The notes below the pieces were generated by a model. The model had not been told where the DNA came from. It made no database searches and worked only from the letters and a program-made list of their open reading frames with translations. Shown in pieces: positions 35,094 to 44,414 of a DNA stretch of 64,000 nucleotides; the stretch's first letter is position 1, and every line of letters begins with the position of its first letter. The stretch lies in NCBI RefSeq assembly GCF_000143415.4, contig NW_003314286.1:1027643-1091642 (forward strand), read 5' to 3'. This stretch comes from Selaginella moellendorffii (Eukaryota; Streptophyta; Lycopodiopsida; Selaginellales; Selaginellaceae). The position numbers were made by a program, and so were the translations under genes.

Positions 35094-37043
35094 ATGATCC
35101 GAGCTTCGGAAATTTATCCTGCCAATGCATTCGCCCCAAGAGCAGAGATAGACTCCTACGCAGCTGCGTTGCAAGAATGCTCCAGAGCGCAGGACCTGGC
35201 CAAAGGGAGACAAACTCACGCCAGAATTGTGGAAGCGGGCTGCAACCACGACAGATTCCTGTGCAACCTGCTGGTGAGGATGTATGGAGAATGTGGCAGC
35301 ATTGGTGAGGCCAGCTCCGTCTTCGACAGCATCCACGTCAAGAACCTCTACTCATGGAGCATCATGATATCGGCTTGCGTCCAAAATGGACAAGGCTTGA
35401 GAGCTCTCAAGCTCCTGTGGAACATGGACCAGGAAGGGATCAGCCCTGACAGAGTCGTCCTCATCGAGATGTTGGGAGCCTGCTCGCATCCCGAGCTCGT
35501 CCTAGTTGGCAAGGCACTCCATGACCGGATTTCAAAGCTGGAAGATTTGAGAGCTCACGTCTTCGTGGCCACGGCAGTGATCAGCATGTATGGGAGATGC
35601 GGCTATCCGGAACTGGCAGTACAGGTTTTCAACGGGATGGAGCTCAAGACTGTGGTGTCCTGGAACGCGATGCTTACCGCTTATGCCCAGCGTGGGTATC
35701 ACCGGCAGTGTCTCCAACTTTACGAGGACCTGACGAGGCTCACGGACGTCTCTCCAAATGCTATCACCTTCGTGGTGGTGCTAGACGCTTGCTCTCTTCT
35801 CGGGGACCTGGATCACGGTCGGAGTGTCCACGAGAGAGTAGCCTCACAGGGACTGGAGAGCGATCACATCGTGGGAACTTGTCTTCTCAACATGTACTCA
35901 CGGTGTGGCAGCGTCACCGAAGCCAGGAACGTCTTCGACAAACTCGAGCGTCCCAACGTTGTCTCCTGGACGTCGATGATAGCCGCATACGCCAACCATA
36001 GCTACGATCTTGAAGCTCTCCAACTGCTTAGAAGGATGGATCTAGAGGGTGCCAAGGCAGAGGAGATGACGCTTGTCAACGCACTGGGTGCCTGCTCCAA
36101 CCTCAAAGCACTGGAAGAAGGGAGAAAGATCCATGCCCGGCTGAGTTCCAGTGGCATCCAGTCCGACTTCTCGGCCAGCGCGCTTGTCAACATGTATAGC
36201 CGCGCAGGGAGCTTGGAGGAAGCCAGAGACGCGTTTCGCAGTAGGAAAAACAGGAATGCAATATGCTGGACGGCCATGCTCGCGGCCTATGCCCAGCACG
36301 GGCATAACCACGACGCGCTGCGGCTCTACAGGGAAATGGACCTGGAAGGCTTGAGACCCGACGACGTGACGCACGCCGCGGTCCTCGGAGCCTGTGCGTG
36401 CCTGGGAGCTCTCGCGGAAGGCCGGAGAGTCCACCGTCGAATCCTCAGCACTCGGAGCTCCTCGGGCTTGGATGTTGTTCTCGGCACAGCCACCGTCAAC
36501 ATGTACGCCAAGTGCGGCCGAGTGGACGAAGCCAAGCTCGCCTTCGACGGCATCTCCGACAAGAGCGTCTTCTGCTGGACGGCCATGGTCGGAGCTTACG
36601 CACGAAACGGGCACGGCGAGAAGGCCGTGGAGCTCTTCAGAGAGATGGTGGAGTCGTCGCGGACGCTCCCGAACGACGTGACTTTCACGACCGTGCTCAA
36701 CGCCTGCAGCCATGCCGGGCTGGTGGACGAAGGCAAGTACTTCTTCGCGCTCATGGACAAGGTCTACGGGATTGCTCCCAGTGGCGAGCACTACGGCTGC
36801 ATGATCGACCTGCTGGGACGGGCGGGGCGGCTGGAGGAAGCCGAGCGGATGATCACTGGCATGCCATTCCCCGCAGACAAGATCTCGTGGGAGACTTTGC
36901 TCGGGGCGTGTAAGTTACACGGTGACACTGGCCGGGGAGCTCGCGTGGCGGAGCAGGCACTTCGAATGGATCCGGAGAATGCTGCAAACTACGTGATACT
37001 TTCGGATCTCTATTTTGCCAGAGGCAAGACAAACATGAACTGA
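35094..37043 (+). CDS. PLS-type pentatricopeptide repeat protein (second of a pair)
   Basis: One exon of 649 residues from the ATG at 35094, just after the probable intron. The open frame extends upstream to 35010, but that part is intronic. PPR repeats run nearly end to end, for example DFSASALVNMYSRAGSLEEA, NAICWTAMLAAYAQHGHNH and FTTVLNACSHAGLVDEGKY, followed by the E-motif region with ISWETLLGACKLHGDTGRG. No DYW domain is present. The last residues (ILSDLYFARGKTNMN) depart from the usual ending, so a short or altered 3' end is possible. It is a likely organellar RNA-binding factor. Its stop faces the HVA22 stop 75 bases away. Confidence 0.9.
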   Translation: MIRASEIYPANAFAPRAEIDSYAAALQECSRAQDLAKGRQTHARIVEAGCNHDRFLCNLLVRMYGECGSIGEASSVFDSIHVKNLYSWSIMISACVQNGQGLRALKLLWNMDQEGISPDRVVLIEMLGACSHPELVLVGKALHDRISKLEDLRAHVFVATAVISMYGRCGYPELAVQVFNGMELKTVVSWNAMLTAYAQRGYHRQCLQLYEDLTRLTDVSPNAITFVVVLDACSLLGDLDHGRSVHERVASQGLESDHIVGTCLLNMYSRCGSVTEARNVFDKLERPNVVSWTSMIAAYANHSYDLEALQLLRRMDLEGAKAEEMTLVNALGACSNLKALEEGRKIHARLSSSGIQSDFSASALVNMYSRAGSLEEARDAFRSRKNRNAICWTAMLAAYAQHGHNHDALRLYREMDLEGLRPDDVTHAAVLGACACLGALAEGRRVHRRILSTRSSSGLDVVLGTATVNMYAKCGRVDEAKLAFDGISDKSVFCWTAMVGAYARNGHGEKAVELFREMVESSRTLPNDVTFTTVLNACSHAGLVDEGKYFFALMDKVYGIAPSGEHYGCMIDLLGRAGRLEEAERMITGMPFPADKISWETLLGACKLHGDTGRGARVAEQALRMDPENAANYVILSDLYFARGKTNMN

Positions 37044-37118
37044 AAGAAGTTAAATAGCTTCGGAACCTGGTAAGTTTGTAGTTACGCAGTGATGGATCCG
37101 GCAAGAGCTCAGCTTGTA

Positions 37119-37931
37119 CTAGTAGTCATAGACTGGGCCTCTATGCTTTGCATCCTTGAGCGCCTGAAAAGAAACGAGAAAAACAAGTGAATAAGATTTG
37201 ATCAGTAAGCACGAAGAAGAACTTACGCCGCGAAGGAGCTTCTCGAAAGCCTCCTCTCCATTCTCGAGCACGTACTTGGACGCCAGGTTTCTCGAGTCCA
37301 CGCCGAGGCTCTCAAACTTCTTGCTGTGCGCCGACGGTGAGATTGCGGCTGGCTTGCTTATCAGCTGGTTTTTCAGAGGGTGGTCCTTGACGAAGTGCTC
37401 GTAGACGTAGGCGGCGCCCTTGAACTGCGGAAGAACAAGCCAGCACGCAGCGACGAGCTTGAGAGTCGGCCAGATGGGAATCCTATCACAGAGAGAGAAA
37501 ACCAAAGAGAGGTTTTGAGAACCCAGCATCGAAAGCAAAAGAAAATGTCTGGAGAGGATCGAGCGAGCACGGATTACCAGGCCAGAACGGTTCCCAATGC
37601 AAGCTCGAGGAGCGTAACGAAGGAGTAGAGAACCCAGTAAGTGAGCCACTGGACATCGTCTTCCTTGTTGGGGCTCTCCACGGCTTGAATGGATGCATAC
37701 CTGAAACATGGATTAGCCTCCAATCTAACGAAGAAACAAAACAAAACCGATCGATCGATCATGGCGCTGCTACTCACAGAGGATATAGAAGCATCATCAG
37801 AGGCCTGAAGAACACAGAGCGCGCGGTTAGCTCAGAGCTCAAACAGAGACTGAGATTCCAATAGCAAATGTGTGAGAGATTTACCCGGCCAATGTGTGAA
37901 GCTGGACAACGTAGTTCCAGAAGGATCCCAT
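37119..37931 (-). CDS. HVA22/DP1/Yop1 (REEP-type) protein, second copy
   Basis: Five exons (37885-37931, 37778-37804, 37578-37700, 37227-37482, 37119-37163) give 165 residues. The core is YPLYASIQAVESPNKEDDVQ, then WLTYWVLYSFVTLLEL and a second hairpin ending [17 protein letters not shown]. Exons 1 to 3 have exactly the lengths of the other HVA22 gene, and the fourth intron is also equivalent, so intron positions predate the duplication or the family. The last two exons diverge: an SKPAAISPSAHSKKF linker and a PVYDY C-terminus. It probably shapes ER membranes. GGAACCCTAGACC lies upstream of its start. Confidence 0.92.
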
Positions 37932-38197
37932 TGCCGTCGCGCGCGATCGCAAAAATCCCCCTCTCTCGCGAGTGCTGGAGGAGGAACCCTAGACCCGTAG
38001 CTCGTACAGTATCGATGGAGGAAAAAGAAAAAGAGTGGCCCTCTCTTTCTCGCCCCCCTTGTTTGTTTTTCTTTCTATTTTTTGAGGAAGGCGGCATCTT
38101 TCATTGCTTTCAAAATCATGATTTATGACGTTCCGTGCAAACAGGATTAATTTTCATTGATTTTTACAAAGCTAGAAAAAGTAAGAAAAAAAAAGTG

Positions 38198-38270
38198 CAC
38201 TCTCGGTGGGACTCGAACCCACAATCCCTTGATTAGAAGTCAAATGCCTTGTCCATTAGGCCACGAGAGC
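38198..38270 (-). tRNA. tRNA-Arg (anticodon UCU)
   Basis: Read on the minus strand, the 73-base sequence folds as a cloverleaf. The acceptor is GCTCTCG with CGAGAGT (a terminal G-U pair), the D-arm region TGGCCTAATGGAC, and the anticodon loop CTTCTAA with anticodon TCT. The T-arm is GTGGGTTCGAGTCCCAC. There is no intron and no encoded CCA, as for nuclear tRNAs. T-rich sequence directly 3' (AAAA on the plus strand at 38182-38194) would serve as the Pol III terminator. Confidence 0.97.
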
Positions 38271-38407
38271 AACCAGTAGACATTCTCGAGGCCCAGAAAG
38301 TTTCACTTCTGAGATTAGTTTCGAATTCATTAATTAATTCAAAACAAGCTACTGAAGATCAATTGATTAGTTGGGATGACAAACAACACCAAATATATTA
38401 AGATCAA

Positions 38408-39801
38408 TCATATGAGATTTTTTAGCTTGCCACCGCATTTTCGAGTGAATGCATCTGGCGGATGCAAATACTTCCCAGACACAAACGCGTTGGTCGCAAC
38501 CTGCGCAAACTTTTCCGTGTAGTGGCTGAAATCCCAGAAAACGAACTGGGCCGGAGTTGTGCACAAAGTGTAGCCTGGCTGCCCGCATCCAATGCTGATG
38601 TTGAAGTTGAAGGGCCCCTCGGCGCCACAGCAAGCTGAACTCGTATCAGTGAATCCTGCGAGTTTTACAAGAATTTATTGACATCACAATCGAAAAGCTT
38701 AATTACCGTGTTTTCCAGGATTGTTCATGACGTCTTTGTGGATTCCTTCGAAATCCGCAAATGCAAGAAAGCTATCAGTGTATTTGGCTTTCAGATCTTT
38801 GACCAGTTTTCTCAGCATGGCATTGTGCGCAGCAGTCAGGTTGTAGAGCTTCTCCCTGTTAACAAAACTTCCAAACGATCTGTAGGCTGGATTATCCACT
38901 GCCGGAGGCATCCCAATGAACAGAAAGTTTCTCGCCCCGGATCCATGCAACTCCTGGTGGAAAAATGTCCACCAGGAACTAAGTTTTTACAATTAAAAGC
39001 AAAAGAAACTTTGTTTCACCTCAAAGAAATGCTTTATGGATCCTCTCACAAGTGGCAACAGCGTACAGTTCAGTACTTCAGGACTCATGCCTCCCTTAAA
39101 GAGCCCGACTGTGTAATCGTTGCTTCCAATCTCGCCTATTACGTAGAGTCCCTCGGAGAACGCAGTCACTGCCTAGAAAACAAAAGAGAAAAAATATCAA
39201 ATTCTAAGTTTTACCCCTCCCAACTCACCAGCTTGTGTTGTCTCTGCTGCCTAGCCAGCTTCTTAAATCTCAGAAACCAGCCGAGCTCATCGAGCAGCGA
39301 GTAAGGAACTACGGTGGTGACATTGCGAGATTCGTGGAAACTATGCTCGATAGCCGTTCCTCCACCAAGAGCAAAGTTCGCACCATACCGGAAGCTGGAA
39401 GCGAGCGGCTGAAAGTAAGCACCAGGGAAATCCTCAAATCCAAGAGCTTCAGCTGAAAACAGTAAACAGTTTGGTTAGCAAAAAAGGAAAATTTCAGAGT
39501 TAAAATTGAACTCAAGACAATCACCCAAGAAATCTGAGATCATCCGGCCGTCGGAGAAGCGTCCGGTTGCGTGGCCAAAGAATGTCTGCCCGTACGGAGG
39601 CTCGTTGCTGATGATCACTGGAGGGATGGGTTGCTGAAACACTTGCGGATACAGAGCGGCTTTGTTGCCCACATCCAGGTACGAATCTCCAAACACAAAC
39701 ATTGCTGGAAAGCAGAGATTGGAGCCATTAGAAAGCTTAGATGCTGCTCCAGCAGCAGCAGAAGCAGCAGAAGCAGCGAGGACGAGTAGCAACGCGAACA
39801 T
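38408..39801 (-). CDS. GDSL esterase/lipase, secreted
   Basis: Five exons (39525-39801, 39229-39452, 39020-39172, 38707-38953, 38408-38655) give 382 residues. The ATG at 39801 was chosen because the longer frame upstream begins at a non-ATG codon. A signal peptide MFALLLVLAASAASAAAG precedes block I with catalytic Ser40 (FVFGDSYLDVGN). Block III reads IGEIGSNDY, with the oxyanion Asn at about 185. The C-terminal FVFWDFSHYTEKF supplies the Asp342 and His345 pair. Plant GDSL lipases are extracellular or cell-wall acyl hydrolases with varied substrates; none can be assigned here. Predicted glycosylation sites include NVTT and NLTA. Confidence 0.93.
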
Positions 39802-40197
39802 CTGCACTGCAGCAGGAAAAGTCAAAGCGCAGAAAAATTACTGTAGATTGCATTCTCACCTTCTCCTACTTCCTTGGAAATGTGGGAACTTCTAGCATAT
39901 TTAAGCAACCATAGACATGATCTGAACATGTCAAGTAGCATAACGTTTCAATAATGTATGTCAAAAGTTTAAGAACCTAGGGGAAGCATAAAAACATTTG
40001 AGCGTACACTAAGCTCGCTAACTTTCCCGAAAACTGCAAAAGCCCTGGGTTGTTCAAAGCCATAGAACCTAGAGGTTAAAATGCGCACGTGTCATGAGAC
40101 CACAAATTTCGATTATAACACTCCTACTCGGTCAGTCTTCGCTTGAGTCCTAGAAATATGGCGTGACCAGGCTTTTATTTAAGAAAAAAAAGTTACT
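39802..40197. other. Intergenic region
   Basis: This lies between the GDSL start and the end of the unknown gene; all neighbouring genes here are on the minus strand. It should hold the GDSL promoter. No TATA element or repeat stood out with confidence. Confidence 0.45.
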
Positions 40198-41723
40198 TCA
40201 CATTCCTGCCGATTGTATGCATGAGTAATATAAATCTGTTGTGAAAGTGCATGCTTTTATTTCCTCTTCTACTTCAGAAGTCCGTCTCGCCCAATTCTCT
40301 TCGATATCCTGTTTACTATACTGAAGAGCTTTATCACCGGTAAAAATTCGGATGATAGAGTTGAAAAATCTAATAGCTCCTCCATCTAAATTTCTTGATA
40401 TATTCACAGGAAGACTCAACTCCTGCTCACATAGATCAAGTGTACCCAAGAGATAATCCCCATCTGGATAGATATTTGGTGCAAAATATTGTTGTCGAAG
40501 GTTATGAGTACACTCCTGTAGCTTGGAGTTCAAGTGCTGTATGAATCTTCCTGTAGAGACAAACGTTAAGTGAGGAAAGTCCCATCTTTGCAAATCTCAA
40601 ACCTTCGACAGGATCTTTACAACAAACTTTGCTTATTTTGCCATGCACGATTGAGACTATGCCTTTACACTTCAAGACACCATAACGCCACTCTTTACGC
40701 GTTGGGCAAATGCAAGGAAATTGGTAAACAAACGTTAGCAACCATGCATAATATCAACATACTCGACGTACTCTCTTTACTCCAATCGTGAATGTACATT
40801 GGAGTATAACTTCCTCTCTTTGCGTTCTGGATAGCAGCCTTGATGGCATAGGCCGAGCCTTGGTCGAGTTTCCCAGAATTGCCGTTTCCATCACACTTGA
40901 TTATTATCCCTGTCACCAAATTGTCTAAAGGGCCCAGTGTTGTATCGTGTACTTTTCCCTGATCCAGACACGAAACTAAATGAACATGATTAATATACTT
41001 CGGATGTGGAAATACCTCGAAGTCGCATAGATCAAGTCCCACTAGCTCACCAGCATCTTCATCCCTTCCATGCCTTATTTCATCACTTTTTTGCTCAAGG
41101 TCCCCTGGAGAGAAGGGATTAGAAAAAAACAAAAACTACCATAGCACAAGCTTCTTGCCTCCAGCCACGATTTCCACATCCCCAGTGCACAGCAGTTTAA
41201 TGTTTTGTAGAAGACTTGCGTAGACAATCTTATTAAGTTTATCCTTGTACTGCCTTCTCGTTGTAATGACTGGACGCAAGAGGATATCAATGGCCTTATC
41301 AAGAGCGTCTTCTTTCATCAGCTGTCCATCAACCACATTATCAGAGGGCATGTCCTTCAGGTGTAAGGCGGTTCTGATCTTTAGAAATGGATTGGTAATG
41401 GCCAATAGCCTTCGGTTGTAGTTACTCTTCTGTAGAATGGAGGATAGCACTTCACCGAGACGGCGGAAAAAGGAAGGACATACCTCGACTGTGAATGGAT
41501 TCTCCAGAAGTTTTGGTTTCTTTAGAAAAGGTGATGCACAATTGTCAGCAGGTCTCTTGCCACTCGCCTTATCCAACAAGATCGTATACTCTGATTCGAC
41601 TTGTCTGGGCTCTGCTAGAGCTGCTTTCGCTGGCTTCAATCTAGCCGCTTTTAATACCTCTGTTTTATCATGCTCCTTTCGTTTTTCGCCCAGAAGCCGC
41701 GTCAGAGTATCCCACAACCCCAT
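40198..41723 (-). CDS. Unrecognised 424-residue protein
   Basis: Five exons (41159-41723, 41016-41104, 40781-40958, 40603-40692, 40198-40550) keep one frame for 424 residues. The first intron needs a GC donor (GGAG|GCAAG); no nearby GT donor keeps the frame. The N-terminus is basic (LLGEKRKEH, LKPAKAAL) with a possible nuclear signal KRPADNCASPFLKKPK. A helical middle contains LDKAIDILLRPVITTRRQ. The second half has GLDLCDFEGKVHDTTLG, GSAYAIKAAIQNAKRGS and a Lys/Cys-rich KCKGIVSIVHGKISKVCC. No signal peptide or membrane segment is seen, and I match it to no family. Frame continuity over five exons argues that it is real rather than a relic. Confidence 0.6.
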
Positions 41724-41868
41724 CGATCACGACACAAATCCCTAATTATATGGAGGTTATAGTTGATTGGGTATTAAAATAGCTTGTTAATTCAAATATT
41801 TGTGGTTTATTTATAACCACCATTATTTATATTAATATCTTGAACCATTTGTCAAAACAAAACAGAGT

Positions 41869-44191
41869 TCACCTGAGAACTACGTCCGCATATGGTTTCC
41901 AAATTGCCACTGACGATTCATCCATTTCCAGCGAAAAGAGCAAGCCTCGGAGCATCAGGATCGTACGAACAACCTTGGGTTACCAACAAAAAAGCGTCAA
42001 GGAGAAAAAGAGGGATTGATGGAGTGCTCACCAGCCAAAGCTCTTGATTGAAGGAACGCATTGGGACCTTCCGTAGGATGGAGTTTTCGGCCATGGGTGA
42101 CACCGTTGCTTCTTCGACGTAGCACGTATCAAAGAGCATCCTGGCCATCATGACGAGCACTTCGACGCTCACTTCCTTTGAAGGCGAAGAAGAATCCTCA
42201 AAAACGATTCCCATTTCGCAAAGGACCCGAGCGGCAGCTACAGCGTCGTCACTTGCCAGTGAAATGACCATTCTGGCAAATTGCTTTCGTGACTCTTCAC
42301 CAAGCACCTTGCTCTTGGAAAGGTAAACAAAAAAACAAGTTAGAAGGTATAAAGAAAACGAGATGATTTACTTGGCCGAAATCCAGAAGACCGAGCCGAC
42401 CATCTGTTAATAAGAGTAAGTTTCCCGCATGCGGATCAGCATGGAAGATGCCATCTATAAGGATCATCTGAGGAACCACCAGAATTTAGTCACCACTCAC
42501 CATGAGCTTGTAGCTTACCTGACCGTAAGCCTCTATGAGATTTTTTACCACGTCTCTTAGTTTTGGTATTCTAGAAATACGATTTAAAAACATGCATAAA
42601 TCATGCCAAAAAATTTAGCAGTACCTTGGTTGCAAAGACTCGTCTGCATTACGATGCAGAATGTGGGTAAATGGTGTTCCATGAAGCCTCTGGAGTCAAA
42701 AGCAAGTAAAAAAGGAACAAAAAAAAAAATTAAAAACGAAAAACAATTCTTGGGCTTTTACCTCCATGACTATAAGTCGCCGCGTGCAAAGATTTTCAAT
42801 TGGCGAAGGACACACAATCCTTGAAAATCCATGGGTTTCAAGGCTACTTTTAATACGCAGCTGCAAAAGAGCAGGAACATGAGAGACATAATTAGTCGCA
42901 GAAAATGAGGAGCATACCATGAACCAGACTTCTCGTTCAAAGTTAAATTCAAGAGGTATTGTCGCCTGGATTTCTTTCACAATCTAGAAAACACCAAGAA
43001 GATTGACAATGACAGAGCACGAAAGCCACATACCGGTGTGAGATCGACTGGTAGCTGTCCTTTTAGAAAACGAGCCACCTACAGAAACAGGAGTTCCGGA
43101 TGATATTCTTTCAAGAGTACAGTGCATACCCTTGCAAGATTTCGTAGATCAGAATGCATTATAGTATCCATTCCGAGATGTTGTACTTTAACTACAACCG
43201 GTGTTCCGTCGATTAGCGTGGCCCCATGAACCTGTTGAAAGCTATCAGCCTTAATAAAAAATGTTGTAATATACCTGAGCAATCGACGCTGCGGCAATCG
43301 GGTCTTCCTCAACATCCGAGAAAAGTGCATCCAGTGGGGTGACAAAGTCCTTGCCTTTCGGGCATAATGCAAGCTCCTTCTGGATACTCTTTTTAACCCG
43401 CGAGAAAGGCGTTGGAGGCGCATCGTCAAGGTGTTTCGAGAGCCATTTTCTCCATTGCCCTGGAACAAACTCCTACACACGACAGATTAGTGCAAAAGAC
43501 CAACGACTCACTCGTACTTACAGCTTTAGAAGCAAGGATTTGAGCAGACTTCACATAAAATCCACTCATATCCAGCACAAGCTGGTGGACCATCTTCCCT
43601 CCCCACTCGTGCCGTTTATCCCATAACTTATCCCGTTCGTCTCGGCTCTTGTTCCGTGCGTTCAGCTTTGTGATCATATACCTTCCAGACAGAAACACCT
43701 ATGACTTATAATCAGAAACACCAGGCAAATGCTCAAGTTAATCAGTAAACAAACCTTGTGTATATAGGAAGCAAACGTCTCCAAAAACGAGCAGTCCGAT
43801 ACAGGTCGGGAAAAATCCACTGGATCAGCGGTCTCGAAATCGTAAGTGTCGTTACAGGAGTAGCGACATATCCCAGAAACGCCTCCTGTGGAGGATGGCC
43901 GCGGAACTACAAAGATCAAACCAAAGAAGGCAAGTTTGATCAAAAGAAAAGAAAGAAAGAACTACAACTGACCTTACGACCGAGGAGCGTCATAGCCGAA
44001 TGACAAAACGCTGCCACTTGCAACGACTGCCAAGCCCATCTAAAGAACAATTTTGACACCAGCAAGACACCAATCGTAGAAACGAATGCCGCGGCACCGC
44101 GAAATGAATTCCGCCGCACGACGATTGGAGCGCGATCTACCAGCGGCCGCGACACCGCCCGGAGGCCCCCGGGCGAGCGCATTCCAGCCAT
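41869..44191 (-). CDS. ABC1/UbiB (ADCK) atypical kinase
   Basis: Thirteen exons (43973-44191, 43755-43906, 43522-43681, 43275-43472, 43130-43231, 43034-43078, 42918-42983, 42762-42860, 42625-42689, 42519-42570, 42372-42467, 42032-42313, 41869-41973) sum to 546 residues. ABC1 hallmarks are the alanine-rich loop AAASIAQVHGA at about 236-246, the lysine in PVVVKVQH near 258, the catalytic-loop-like FHADPHAGNLLLL near 394-406 and DFGQ at about 415-418. The family KxGQ motif appears as KSAQ (about 168-171), a variant. These ATP-binding proteins act in quinone or lipid metabolism of mitochondria and plastids. The N-terminus is Arg-rich without acids, with a hydrophobic stretch (FVSTIGVLLVSKLFF), so organellar targeting is likely. 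Confidence 0.92.
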
Positions 44192-44414
44192 CGCCAGATT
44201 CGGCGCCTCGCCCTGCGCATCACGAACGCAATCACGATCGATCCGGCGAAATCGCGAAGGAGCTCGCTTACCCGGGCGGCGCTCGCTTCCATTGCCATCA
44301 GTTGCTAAAACCCTAGATCCCCGCCACGCGTGCTAACGGATAGATGCCACGTGGCACAATTAGCCCTTTTTAATACACAAGGCATTCCTTTAGGTTGCAC
44401 TCTCGCAGAGGAGG

